DNA of 44,164 nt, taken from SZUA-217 sp964194555. GTDB lineage: Bacteria; Actinomycetota; Acidimicrobiia; Spongiisociales; ZC4RG35. Below are positions 7,917 through 16,097 of this stretch, in pieces. Made by a program: the position numbers and the translations under genes. Each line of letters begins with the position of its first letter. The first letter of the stretch is position 1. The stretch is taken from positions 1 to 44,164 of the forward strand of contig CAXMMT010000030.1 of NCBI GenBank assembly GCA_964194555.1. Direction: 5' to 3'. The notes beneath the pieces are model-generated. The model was not told the DNA's origin. It worked only from the letters and a program-made list of their open reading frames with translations, and did not search any database.

Positions 7917-9602
7917 ATGTCGACAGGACTGGCCGAGACTCTTTTGGCAGCCAACACCGATGTGCGTCGCATTCATCGTCGCGTGGTACAGGTAGGAGCT
8001 GCCGCGTCGTGGACCGCCGCGGCCGTCTTTCTGGTAGCCGGCTTCCTCGGCGGCAACGACGAACTCTTCATCGAGGCGGTCGGGCCGATCATCGCCGCAG
8101 GCTTCATGACGGTGTTGATCGTTCTCAGGCGTGAGAACGGGGGTATGGCACTATTTGCCTCGGCGATCGTCACCATGGTCATGTACACCGTGGTGGGGAG
8201 TGAGGACACACTTCTTCCCGCGGCGCTGGCCCTGGTGGTCATCTGCGCGATAGGGATGCTGCTGATAGAGCGTTATCGAATCGTCACGGTCACCGGAGTG
8301 GCCCTCTTTCTGGCAGTCGCCCCAATGTTCTGGTCGCTCCCGCTGATCGCTTCAGTTCAGCTGGGTGTCGTAATGGCACTCGCGTTCGTCATGACATCAG
8401 CGATCTTCTTCACCATTCGCAACGCGGCCACCGCCCTGAACGTGCGTTTCCAGACATTGTTCGAAAACTCACCGACCGCCGTAATGGAAGAGGACTGGAC
8501 CAAAGCGCTTGCCTATGTCAGGTCGGAGTACACCGGACGACCCGATCGCATCAGGGCATTCCTCATGGCCTACCCGGCGGTCGTCCAGCGGGCCGTGTCC
8601 CAGGCGAGGATCGTTCGTGTCAACCAGGCTGCCATCGAGCTTCTCGAAGCCGACGGGCCCGAGGATCTTCTCGGGTACCGGGACGGCAACAAAGTCACCG
8701 GTGAAACCTTGCACGGGTTCGTAGGCGCGCTGGTGGCCCTTTATGAAGGACGGTCGTCTTTCGAGGAGGACATTCCCGCTTTGACGATGAAGGGGCGTTC
8801 GATCTGGTTGCAGACCCGCTGTGTGAACACATCATCAGGCTCAACGGCGGCATCGATTCTGATTGGTCTTGCCGACATCACCCACATCAAGGCGCGACAG
8901 CAGGCGATGGCAGACCTTGTCAAGGCCAAGGACGAGTTCATTGCCGGGGTCAGCCACGAGCTGCGCACACCATTGACCGCGGTGATCGGCCTTACATCCG
9001 AGATGAGTTCGATGAACTCGCTCAGCGATGAGGAACGCTCAGAACTCATGAGCCTGGTGGCCGATCAGGCCGTCGAGATGTCCAATATCGTCGATGATCT
9101 GCTGGTGGCTGCCCGGACCGAGATGGGGAGGGTGGCAGTCGAAGCGACCGTGGTCGATCTTCAGTCCGAGTTGGAGACAGCAATTGAAGGATTGAGTATC
9201 GAGATCCGAAAACTCCCTGTTTCGACCCCAAGCGTCATTGCCGATCCCAGTCGCGTCCGCCAGGTCCTTCGCAACCTGTTGACGAACGCCGAGCGGTATG
9301 GCGGGCCGAACCGACGTGTTGTTTCGGGGTCCTTCTTCGACTACGTCTGGCTCGAAATCAGAGATGATGGCCCCGGTGTTACTTCAGACGAGGCCGTTCA
9401 CATCTTCGAGCCTTACGGAACCGCCCAATCCGGAGTCAGGGAATCGGTTGGCCTGGGGCTCTCGGTTGCAAGGCAACTCACCGAGCTGATGGGTGGATCT
9501 CTCACCTATCGTCGAGACCTCGATGAGACAGTTTTCAGGCTCGAGCTTCCGATGTCCCAGGAACGCGAGCAGGTTCTGGCTTCCAACAACGCCGACGACT
9601 AA
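7917..9602 (+). CDS. Membrane sensor histidine kinase (orphan)
   Basis: A 561-residue kinase. About five or six hydrophobic segments occupy residues 28-167, followed by a PAS-like region (about 175-325), a HisKA dimerisation domain with the phospho-acceptor H347 in 'SHELRTP', and an HATPase domain with N457 in 'NLLTNAERYG', a G1 box 'DDGPG' (483-487) and a G2 box 'GLGLS' (512-516). The signal is unknown; the N-terminal domain resembles no sensor I can name. No response regulator gene is adjacent, so its partner is elsewhere. It is divergent from the aldehyde dehydrogenase with 160 bp between starts. The start ATG at 7917 has no clear ribosome site; another ATG lies at 7913 in a different frame. 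Confidence 0.9.
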   Translation: MSTGLAETLLAANTDVRRIHRRVVQVGAAASWTAAAVFLVAGFLGGNDELFIEAVGPIIAAGFMTVLIVLRRENGGMALFASAIVTMVMYTVVGSEDTLLPAALALVVICAIGMLLIERYRIVTVTGVALFLAVAPMFWSLPLIASVQLGVVMALAFVMTSAIFFTIRNAATALNVRFQTLFENSPTAVMEEDWTKALAYVRSEYTGRPDRIRAFLMAYPAVVQRAVSQARIVRVNQAAIELLEADGPEDLLGYRDGNKVTGETLHGFVGALVALYEGRSSFEEDIPALTMKGRSIWLQTRCVNTSSGSTAASILIGLADITHIKARQQAMADLVKAKDEFIAGVSHELRTPLTAVIGLTSEMSSMNSLSDEERSELMSLVADQAVEMSNIVDDLLVAARTEMGRVAVEATVVDLQSELETAIEGLSIEIRKLPVSTPSVIADPSRVRQVLRNLLTNAERYGGPNRRVVSGSFFDYVWLEIRDDGPGVTSDEAVHIFEPYGTAQSGVRESVGLGLSVARQLTELMGGSLTYRRDLDETVFRLELPMSQEREQVLASNNADD

Positions 9603-9603
9603 C

Positions 9604-9609
9604 TAGCTT
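9604..9609 (+). promoter_or_regulatory. Possible -10 box TAGCTT upstream of plsY
   Basis: TAGCTT sits 9 nt before ATG 9619, immediately after the kinase stop codon. It fits the window-wide leaderless pattern but is weaker than the others. Confidence 0.3.
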
Positions 9610-9618
9610 CTTGCTGTA

Positions 9619-10284
9619 ATGCCGGACATGTCGATGCCGATTCTCTATTGGCCCCTGCTATTGCTGGGTGCCTACCTGCTGGGATCGATCCCGTTCGCCC
9701 AGGTCTTTGCGCGGATCAACGGTGTCGACTTGCGAGAGGTTGGATCCGAAAATGTCGGTGCCGGCAACCTGAGCCGCGAAGTCGGCATGGGATGGGGTGC
9801 GGTGGCGGCGGTCCTCGACGGTCTCAAGGGATTCCTCCCAGTATGGATTGCTCGTGAGTTTGGTCTTGGGCTCGGAGCCGCTGGGATCGCTGGTTTGGCT
9901 GCGGTTCTCGGCCATAACTGGTCGATTTGGCTTCGGGGCCGATCCGGACGAGGCCTGGCCACGTCGGCGGGTGTTCTCCTGGGTCTCGACCCCGTTCTTC
10001 TCGTGTGGACGGCGGGCTGGTCTATCGCGGGTTGGAAGATCGGGAGCGGTCTTGGAGGGTTCCTCGGTTGGGGTCTCCTGCCAATCGTGGCTGTGGCCTT
10101 GGGTCGCCCTCCTACGGAGAGCCTTGTCCTTCTCCTACTTACGGTTGTGCTGATGGCAAGAAGGGCGCAAGGCAATCGGGATAGCCCCGCGGGTAGGGGA
10201 CCAGCCCTGTGGAGGATGATCCATGACAACGACAGGGTCGAGGAGAGCTTCCCGGACACGGTTGAAGACCCGCTGACACCATGA
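9619..10284 (+). CDS. plsY: Glycerol-3-phosphate acyltransferase PlsY
   Basis: A 221-residue polytopic membrane protein of the PlsY family, which acylates glycerol-3-phosphate with acyl-phosphate in phospholipid synthesis. The three family motifs are seen in modified form: 'YLLGSIPFA' near the N-terminus, 'SENVGAGNLSR' (usually SGNxGATNxxR) and 'GHNWSIWLRGRSGRGLAT' (usually GHxFPxxLxFKGGKGVAT). The GGKG core is SGRG here, which is divergent. About 35 polar residues are added at the C-terminus. The gene overlaps the next membrane protein by 4 bp (ATGA), implying an operon. Confidence 0.8.
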   Translation: MPDMSMPILYWPLLLLGAYLLGSIPFAQVFARINGVDLREVGSENVGAGNLSREVGMGWGAVAAVLDGLKGFLPVWIAREFGLGLGAAGIAGLAAVLGHNWSIWLRGRSGRGLATSAGVLLGLDPVLLVWTAGWSIAGWKIGSGLGGFLGWGLLPIVAVALGRPPTESLVLLLLTVVLMARRAQGNRDSPAGRGPALWRMIHDNDRVEESFPDTVEDPLTP

Positions 10285-11216
10285 ACCCGAAACGGGTCCT
10301 TTGGATCGCCGGCGTCTCGGCGGTGCTCTACATCGGTGTCGCCATTTGGGTCGTCAACAACTTCGATATTCCGTCTCTCAGTGGGTCTGCTCTTGGTTTT
10401 GTTGTCCTCGCCGGTGCCGTCCAGATCAGCGCGAAGTGGTTTTTCGGGTTGCTGTTTCGAGAGTCGGTACGGAAGGCCGGGGGGGAGATTCGTGCATGGT
10501 CGGCCTTCAAAGCTGCCCTCGTCGGCGCGGGGGTGGCCCGGATGATTCCCGCAGGTGGGGCCATCACTCCGGTCGCCATGTCCTGGACGGTTCGTGACGA
10601 GGCCGACGGCACGGCCGGCGCCGGGATCAGGACGGTGTTGCTGAACTACTCGGGGCTGCTGATCTTGACGGGCGTCGGATTGCTTCTTGCTCGCCCTCAG
10701 GAATCGGCTCAGATCGCCTCGATCAGCCTTTTTGTTCTGGCGCCCTTTGTTCTCGTCGCCGGTCTCGCTTTCATGTTCGGTTCGGGAAAACTCGGCACAT
10801 TGGTCAGGTTTCTCCCCAGGTTCGCCCGTGAGAAGCTGGAGCAGACGACTATTGACCATCTCCCGGGTTGGGAGTCACAGATCTACATCTGGACCCGGCT
10901 GCTGCTCGAGGCCGGCGCGTTGTGGATCGTCCTTTTCGCCTTTGGAATAGAAGTCAACGGCCTCCAGGTGTTGGCTGCCTTTGGTGTATCCCAGCTCGCC
11001 GGGGGTCTCCCCGGGACTCCAGGCGGGATGGGTGTGGTCGAAGGTGCCCTGGCCTTCATACTTGTTGCCTACGGGTTTCCCGTTTCCACCACCATCGCTC
11101 CGGTCCTCGTGTTCCGTGTGGTTTCGTTCTGGCTTCCCGCGGTTCTGGGGTTTCTCGCCGGCGGATCCACGTTTCTGCGCTCAGAAGCGGCCAAGACGGC
11201 GGAAGCCGCCGGCTAG
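10281..11216 (+). CDS. UPF0104 / lysylphosphatidylglycerol synthase transmembrane-type membrane protein (AglD/YbhN-like)
   Basis: A 311-residue protein with about eight hydrophobic segments. The family signature is visible as 'AARMIPAGG'-like 'GVARMIPAGGAITP' around residue 90 and the C-terminal 'GGLPGTPGGMGVVEGAL' segment with adjacent helices. Family members are linked to lipid or polyprenol-lipid movement and include the flippase part of MprF; the exact substrate is unknown. Translation is coupled to plsY by a 4 bp ATGA overlap, which supports a membrane-lipid role. Its stop codon TAG (11214-11216) is part of the CTAG end of the downstream repeat, so the present C-terminus was set by the repeat insertion or was its target. 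Confidence 0.8.
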   Translation: MNPKRVLWIAGVSAVLYIGVAIWVVNNFDIPSLSGSALGFVVLAGAVQISAKWFFGLLFRESVRKAGGEIRAWSAFKAALVGAGVARMIPAGGAITPVAMSWTVRDEADGTAGAGIRTVLLNYSGLLILTGVGLLLARPQESAQIASISLFVLAPFVLVAGLAFMFGSGKLGTLVRFLPRFAREKLEQTTIDHLPGWESQIYIWTRLLLEAGALWIVLFAFGIEVNGLQVLAAFGVSQLAGGLPGTPGGMGVVEGALAFILVAYGFPVSTTIAPVLVFRVVSFWLPAVLGFLAGGSTFLRSEAAKTAEAAG

Positions 11217-11378
11217 TGCTCTGGCCACGAACGTTGGCGATGTTGAGGGCGAGGCAGAGGCGTCTCTGACAAGGACGCAGGACGAAGGCGCACCGGCCCG
11301 TTCGTCGAGGACGAGGACACAGTCAGGGGCGTCACTGGACGTCCTGAACGCGGCGAACGTTTGTGGTCGGGGCACTAG
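11213..11378 (+). repeat. 166 bp CTAG-ended inverted-repeat element, family 1, copy 1
   Basis: This block recurs at 11845-12010 with one mismatch (C11324 versus G11956); identity even extends 3 bp to the left. The ends CTAGTGCTCTGGCCACG and TGTGGTCGGGGCACTAG form 23 bp terminal inverted repeats; the four arm mismatches are all G.U-compatible on the plus strand. No open frame of note. The left CTAG contains the stop codon of the upstream gene. Confidence 0.9.
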
Positions 11379-11388
11379 ATATCGGGGG

Positions 11389-11394
11389 TACGCT
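11389..11394 (+). promoter_or_regulatory. -10 box TACGCT for bcp, leaderless
   Basis: TACGCT lies 7 nt before ATG 11402 and 10 bp beyond the end of the repeat, so bcp has its own promoter between repeat and gene. Confidence 0.5.
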
Positions 11395-11401
11395 CCTGAA
11401 C

Positions 11402-11848
11402 ATGTCTGAAAAAATCTCCTTCAAGCTGTCGAATCAAGATGGCGAAACCGTCTCGGATGCCGACCTCGCCGGCCGAAAGTATGTGATGTTCTTCTATCCG
11501 CGGGCAATGACGCCGGGCTGCACCACCGAGTCGTGCGATTTTCGAGACAGCTACGACGAGTTCGCTTCCGCCGGTTATGCCATCGTTGGGGTGAGCCCGG
11601 ACAAGCCCTCGTCGAACAAGAAGTTCCAGGAGAAGGAAGGGCTAAATTTCGACCTTCTCTCCGATGAGGACCACCTCCTGGCGGAGAGTCTTGGCGCATG
11701 GGGCGACAAGACCTTGTACGGCAAACTCAGTCGAGGCCTCATTCGGTCGACCTTCGTCGTGGACGAGAACGGCTCATTGATCGAGGCCTACCGCAACGTC
11801 CGCGCCAAGGGTCATGTTGCCCGGGTCAAGGCCGACTTGCTCGGCTAG
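11402..11848 (+). CDS. bcp: Thioredoxin-dependent peroxiredoxin, Bcp/PrxQ type
   Basis: A 148-residue cytoplasmic peroxiredoxin that reduces hydroperoxides using thioredoxin. The peroxidatic C40 lies in 'MTPGCTTESCDFRD' with C45 five residues later as the likely resolving cysteine, the arrangement of the PrxQ subgroup. 'FYPRAMTPG' and 'VVGVSPDKP'-like 'IVGVSPDKPSSNKKF' also fit. ATG 11402 is chosen over an earlier in-frame start because it matches family length and has a -10 box 7 nt upstream. The gene is exactly bracketed by two copies of a 166 bp repeat, and its TAG stop is the CTAG of the second copy, so gene plus one repeat forms a 632 bp unit that could be lost or amplified by recombination. 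Confidence 0.92.
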   Translation: MSEKISFKLSNQDGETVSDADLAGRKYVMFFYPRAMTPGCTTESCDFRDSYDEFASAGYAIVGVSPDKPSSNKKFQEKEGLNFDLLSDEDHLLAESLGAWGDKTLYGKLSRGLIRSTFVVDENGSLIEAYRNVRAKGHVARVKADLLG

Positions 11849-12010
11849 TGCTCTGGCCACGAACGTTGGCGATGTTGAGGGCGAGGCAGAGGCGTCTCTG
11901 ACAAGGACGCAGGACGAAGGCGCACCGGCCCGTTCGTCGAGGACGAGGACACAGTGAGGGGCGTCACTGGACGTCCTGAACGCGGCGAACGTTTGTGGTC
12001 GGGGCACTAG
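11845..12010 (+). repeat. 166 bp CTAG-ended inverted-repeat element, family 1, copy 2
   Basis: Same orientation as copy 1, 168 of 169 bases identical when the 3 bp left extension is counted. The left CTAG holds the bcp stop codon; the right end is 2 bp from the stop codon of the convergent dehydrogenase gene. Confidence 0.9.
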
Positions 12011-12012
12011 CT

Positions 12013-12894
12013 TCAACTGCTCAATTCGATACCGGCCAGCCCTTCGAGAGCCTTGACGAGGGCATGATTGCCATCCGAGCCCAACCCCCGCGCCTGGAGT
12101 GACCGATAGAGCTGGAAGACAAGAGCAACGCCCGGCATGGGAACACCGAGTTCGTCCGCAGCCTCGAGAACAAGTCGGAGGTCCTTCTGCTGGAGATCGA
12201 TGGTGAAACCGGGCCGCCAGTCTCGTTTGATCATTTGCGGGCCCCGGTTGGAGAGCATCCACGACCCGGCGGCGCCTCCCTCGACGGCTTCTAGGGTTTT
12301 ACCGAGGTCGAGGTCGGCGGCCTGGGCCAAAAGGAGCGCCTCCGAAACGGCGAGTTGGTTGAGCACCACCAGGACCTGGTTCACGGCCTTCACCATCTGA
12401 CCGGAACCCGGCTCTTCACCGACGTGAACGACCGACTTCGAGTAGGCGTCCATGAATGGGCGGGTCTTCTCGACGGCGTCAGACGAACCGCCCACCATTA
12501 CTGCAAGCGTGCCGTTGACGGCCCCCTCCGATCCGCCGGAGACGGGGGCGTCGATCCAGTCGACTCCGAGTTCGGCGGCCCGGATGGCCAGGCGCTTGGT
12601 GGCGACGGGGGAGATTGTCGAGTGGTCTACGAGAATGTCGCCATGGGTCATCCCGTGAATGGCTCCGTAGTCGCCGAAGACAACCTCCTCGACGTCGGGT
12701 GTGTCCGAGACGCAGACGAAAACGATGTCACTCTCAGGGCCGACTTCACGTGGGGTGTCGACGACATGGGCGTCGAGGTCGTCAGTTTTGGATCGAGTCC
12801 GATTCCAGACCGTGAGGCGGTGCCCCGTCGCTTCGAGGTTCGCCGCCATACCATGGCCCATTATTCCTAGACCTATGAAACCGAGTCTTGTCAT
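12013..12894 (-). CDS. NAD(P)-dependent beta-hydroxyacid dehydrogenase (3-hydroxyisobutyrate / tartronate semialdehyde reductase family)
   Basis: A 293-residue two-domain oxidoreductase. The N-terminal Rossmann motif 'FIGLGIMGHGMAANL' and 'VWNRTRSK' bind NAD(P), 'DAPVSGGSEGA' is the substrate-binding signature, and the catalytic lysine lies in 'GSGQMVKAVNQ'. The C-terminal all-helical domain with 'LQQKDLRL' completes the fold. Family members oxidise or reduce small beta-hydroxyacids such as 3-hydroxyisobutyrate (valine catabolism) or glycerate semialdehyde; which one cannot be decided. ATG 12894 is chosen because the Rossmann strand begins at once and TAATGT stands 8 nt upstream; an ATG four codons earlier is possible. 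Confidence 0.85.
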   Translation of the reverse strand: MTRLGFIGLGIMGHGMAANLEATGHRLTVWNRTRSKTDDLDAHVVDTPREVGPESDIVFVCVSDTPDVEEVVFGDYGAIHGMTHGDILVDHSTISPVATKRLAIRAAELGVDWIDAPVSGGSEGAVNGTLAVMVGGSSDAVEKTRPFMDAYSKSVVHVGEEPGSGQMVKAVNQVLVVLNQLAVSEALLLAQAADLDLGKTLEAVEGGAAGSWMLSNRGPQMIKRDWRPGFTIDLQQKDLRLVLEAADELGVPMPGVALVFQLYRSLQARGLGSDGNHALVKALEGLAGIELSS

Positions 12895-12902
12895 GCTGTC
12901 GC

Positions 12903-12908
12903 ACATTA
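12903..12908 (-). promoter_or_regulatory. -10 box TAATGT (minus strand), leaderless
   Basis: Read on the minus strand, TAATGT is followed by 8 nt and the dehydrogenase ATG at 12894. Confidence 0.45.
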
Positions 12909-12930
12909 GAGACCTGCTAAACCCGTAGCG

Positions 12931-14151
12931 ATGCCACACGACCGACTTGATGCGGCGCTGTCTGCCGAGGTCGCCGTCGTCTCGGAGAGCGGCACAGGAA
13001 AGGGCGCCGAGGCAGTGATAACCGGCGTCGTGCCGCCTCGTTCCGGGATGGGTCGTCGCTACCGTCTTGCCGGGTCGGATCAGCAATTCGTCCGCATGAA
13101 CTCGAACAGCTACCTGGGTTTCTCACTCCATCCCGCGGTGCTCGCCGCCGAGGAGACCGGAACAAGGCAGTTCGGGGCCGGTCCAGGCGCTGTCAGGTTC
13201 ATTTCAGGCACCTACCAGACACATCTGGATCTGGAGCAGCGTCTCGCGGATTTTCACGGGCGCGAGGCCGCGATTGTCTTCTCGTCGGCTTATGCGGCTG
13301 TGTTGTCCACTCTCGCCTCTCTGATCACACCGGAGACGGTTGTGCTCAGTGACGAGTTGAACCACAACTGCATCATCAATGGCGTGCGAATGTCCCGCCC
13401 GGCATCACGAGTTGTGTATCCGCATCTCGACATGAGTTCTCTCGACAGAGCCTTGAGCGACGCCGCAGGCACCGCCAAACGAGCAGTGGTCATCACCGAC
13501 GGTGTGTTCTCGATGAGAGGAGACTTCGCAGACCTGTCGGCAATCAACGAGGTTGCCGGTCGTCACGACTCTGCCTATCCCGAGAATGTGGTGGTGGTCG
13601 TCGACGACTCCCACGGGATAGGCGCCTATGGGGCTACCGGACGCGGAACAGAGGAAGAGACCAAAGGCGCTGCGGACGTTCTCATCGGCACGCTTGGCAA
13701 GGCTTTCGGTGTCAACGGCGGCTATGTCACCGGCACCGACCCCCTCATTTCCTTCCTTCGTGAGAAGAGCCCGATGTACATCTACTCCAATCCGATCACT
13801 GCTGGAGAAGCGGCGGCCGCCGAGATGTCTGTTTCGATCCTCGATTCCCCAGAAGGAGAGGAGATGCTCGCCCACCTTCGTGAGATGACGGCGAGATTCG
13901 AGTCCGGGCTTGTAGAAGATGGATACGAGACGATTTCGGGACCGCACCCCATAGTGCCACTGATGGTCAGGGAGACCGAGCGGACGGCTGCCCTCGTGGA
14001 CCATCTGTTCGGTAACGGGATTCTGGCGACGGGGCTGAACTTTCCGGTGGTCCCCAAAGGCTCGGAAGAGATCCGATTTCAGGTCAATGCCGACCATACG
14101 ACGGGTGACCTCGACTATGTGTTGACCGTGTTGGGGGACTTCAAGGGCTAA
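12931..14151 (+). CDS. AONS/KBL-type PLP-dependent acyl-CoA:amino acid C-acyltransferase
   Basis: A 406-residue fold-type I PLP enzyme of the alpha-oxoamine synthase family (8-amino-7-oxononanoate synthase, glycine C-acetyltransferase, 5-aminolevulinate synthase). Seen are 'NSNSYLGFSLHP', the glycine-rich 'GPGAVRFISGTYQTH' segment, 'DDSHGIGAYGATGRG' with the cofactor-binding Asp/His, and the Schiff-base lysine K257 in 'IGTLGKAFG'. These enzymes condense an amino acid with an acyl-CoA and release CO2. The precise acyl donor is not clear; there are no bio genes nearby and no threonine dehydrogenase, so no symbol is given. Its 3' end overlaps the convergent carboxylase gene by 4 bp. Confidence 0.85.
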   Translation: MPHDRLDAALSAEVAVVSESGTGKGAEAVITGVVPPRSGMGRRYRLAGSDQQFVRMNSNSYLGFSLHPAVLAAEETGTRQFGAGPGAVRFISGTYQTHLDLEQRLADFHGREAAIVFSSAYAAVLSTLASLITPETVVLSDELNHNCIINGVRMSRPASRVVYPHLDMSSLDRALSDAAGTAKRAVVITDGVFSMRGDFADLSAINEVAGRHDSAYPENVVVVVDDSHGIGAYGATGRGTEEETKGAADVLIGTLGKAFGVNGGYVTGTDPLISFLREKSPMYIYSNPITAGEAAAAEMSVSILDSPEGEEMLAHLREMTARFESGLVEDGYETISGPHPIVPLMVRETERTAALVDHLFGNGILATGLNFPVVPKGSEEIRFQVNADHTTGDLDYVLTVLGDFKG

Positions 14152-16097
14152 CCCTCCTCGACCACGACCAGCACCGCGTCCGCTTCGATCTGATCGCCGG
14201 CCAGGTGGCGGACCTCCATGACTGTTCCGTTGTGCGGCGAGCGCAACGCGTGCTCCATCTTCATTGCCTCGATCACGACCAGGACCTGGCCTTCCACTAC
14301 CTGGTCGCCCTGGCGAACATCGACTCTGATCACCTTTCCGGGTATTGGCGCGTGGAGCGACCCGGCGTCCTCATCGTGCCCCGAATCGGAGAATCGAGGC
14401 AGGGCGACGAGTTGGGCCGGTCCGCGATGTGTGTGTACATAGCGGTCGTCTCTGTATCGAGCCGTTTGGTAGTGGAGATCGTCGCCGTCAATCGTGAAGG
14501 AGACGAAGTCGGGAGATGCCTTGGTGACGACGACCATCCCGATGCCATCGATTGCAAAGCCATTCGGGTCGACCGAGTAGGAGATCTGGTGTTCACCGTG
14601 ATACCCGATGTAGGTGCGTTGTTGCAGTTGGTTGGGAGAGTTTCTCCATCCTGACTGAATGGTCGAAAGGGTCCTTGCGGCCAATCGCTCGTGAGCCTGA
14701 TCCGCAAGGGCCGCCGCGAGTGCGGCGAGCCGCTCGTTCGGTGGGTCGTTGAGAGGCTGTCCGAGATCATTGGGGTCGAGACGGTCCAGGAAGTGGGTGT
14801 CTGTCTTCCCTTCCAGGAAATCGGGATGCTCCAGCACCCTGACAAGGAGAGCCAGGTTGGTCGTCGAGCCATGGATGTGGGACTCCCGAAGGGCTGTCGC
14901 CAGGATCACAGCCGCCCCCTCCCTGGTGGGGGCATGGGCGATGACCTTTGCGATCATCGGGTCGTAGTGGACCGATACTCGCGAACCGTCCTCGATCCCG
15001 GAGTCGACCCTCAAACCATCGGCTACCGGTATGGCGAACCTGTGGAACTCACCGGTGATGGGGAGAAAGTCGTTCAGGGGATCTTCGGCGTAGAGCCTCG
15101 CCTCGATGGCGTGACCCGTCATCGTCGGGCTCTGCTCTGGAAGGGATTCCCCCGCGGCGACCTCTATCTGAAGTCTGACCAGATCCCAACCCGTGACCAT
15201 CTCAGTCACCGGATGCTCAACCTGGAGTCGGGTGTTCATCTCGAGAAAGTGAAAGCTCTCGTTCTGATAGAGGAACTCCACCGTTCCCGCGCCCACGTAG
15301 TCGACCGCCCTGGCTGCTCCGATCGCAGCCTCGCTCATGGCGATCCTTGTGGTCTCGTCGATAGCCGTCGATGGCGATTCCTCGACGATCTTCTGGTGTC
15401 GGCGCTGGATCGAGCACTCACGCTCGAAGAGCGAGATGTAATTGTCGTGGGTGTCGCCAAAGACCTGGATCTCGATGTGCCGGGGGGCCTCCAGGTACTT
15501 CTCGAGGAAGACCGTGTCGTCGCCAAACGACGAGGCGGCCTCGCGACGGGCGCCTTCGATGGCTTCGAGAAGGTCGTCGGGACTGGTGACGACTCGCATC
15601 CCCTTGCCGCCACCTCCCGCCGACGGCTTCACCAGTAGGGGAAAGCCGAGTTCCCTGGCAACCGAAGTCATGTCGGGAGGCCCTTCGAGCTCGATGCTCG
15701 TCAGGACGGGGACTCCAACCGACTCCATCAGTCGCTTTGACTCCAGCTTGGAGCCCATCACTTCGATCGAATGCGGTGATGGGCCTATCCAGGTGAGCCC
15801 TGCCCGGGTCACGGCTCGGGCAAAGTCGGCATTCTCAGATAGAAACCCGTAACCGGGGTGCACGGCATCTGCTCCAGTTTCCTCGGCCGCAGAGAGGAGG
15901 GCTTCGACGTTGAGATAGGTCTCCGTCGACGCAGCACCAGCCAGCCGCACTGCCTCGTCGGCTTCCATCATGTGTGGCTCGCCATTGTCGGGGTCGGAGT
16001 AGACGGCGACTGTGGCGATTCCCATCTCCCTGGCTGTCCGGAACACCCGACGCGCAATCTCTCCTCGATTGGCGACAAGGACCTTCGAGATTGTCAT
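14148..16097 (-). CDS. Acyl-CoA carboxylase alpha subunit (biotin carboxylase + biotin carrier)
   Basis: A 649-residue protein. Residues 1-445 form a biotin carboxylase with ATP-grasp domain: 'LVANRGEIARRVFR', 'HPGYGFLSENADFA', the ATP loop 'KPSAGGGGKGMR' and 'EMNTRLQVEHPVTE'. A less conserved linker follows, and the last ~75 residues are a biotinyl domain with the biotinylated lysine in 'EAMKMEH'. It carboxylates biotin with bicarbonate and ATP for the partner carboxyltransferase encoded just upstream. ATG 16097 shares one base with that gene's TGA (TGATG), and a GTG one codon earlier is an alternative. The length and fused carrier fit methylcrotonyl-, propionyl- or geranyl-CoA carboxylases; the substrate is decided by the beta subunit. 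Confidence 0.92.
   Translation of the reverse strand: MTISKVLVANRGEIARRVFRTAREMGIATVAVYSDPDNGEPHMMEADEAVRLAGAASTETYLNVEALLSAAEETGADAVHPGYGFLSENADFARAVTRAGLTWIGPSPHSIEVMGSKLESKRLMESVGVPVLTSIELEGPPDMTSVARELGFPLLVKPSAGGGGKGMRVVTSPDDLLEAIEGARREAASSFGDDTVFLEKYLEAPRHIEIQVFGDTHDNYISLFERECSIQRRHQKIVEESPSTAIDETTRIAMSEAAIGAARAVDYVGAGTVEFLYQNESFHFLEMNTRLQVEHPVTEMVTGWDLVRLQIEVAAGESLPEQSPTMTGHAIEARLYAEDPLNDFLPITGEFHRFAIPVADGLRVDSGIEDGSRVSVHYDPMIAKVIAHAPTREGAAVILATALRESHIHGSTTNLALLVRVLEHPDFLEGKTDTHFLDRLDPNDLGQPLNDPPNERLAALAAALADQAHERLAARTLSTIQSGWRNSPNQLQQRTYIGYHGEHQISYSVDPNGFAIDGIGMVVVTKASPDFVSFTIDGDDLHYQTARYRDDRYVHTHRGPAQLVALPRFSDSGHDEDAGSLHAPIPGKVIRVDVRQGDQVVEGQVLVVIEAMKMEHALRSPHNGTVMEVRHLAGDQIEADAVLVVVEEG

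Noticed and set aside
10187..10284. plsY C-terminal extension as a separate gene
   Set aside because: It is in frame, short, and ends in the ATGA overlap with the next gene; no independent start signal is seen.
9672..10859. 395-codon minus-strand frame across plsY and the UPF0104 gene
   Set aside because: It opposes two well-supported membrane protein genes and its translation is low-complexity Arg/Pro-rich shadow sequence.
11213..12010. bcp and flanking repeats as a composite transposon or CRISPR-like array
   Set aside because: Only two 166 bp copies, no transposase, no regular short spacers; the repeats also occur as diverged single copies elsewhere in the window.
14691..15638. 315-codon plus-strand frame within the carboxylase alpha gene
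   Set aside because: Antisense shadow of a gene with complete ATP-grasp and biotinyl motifs.
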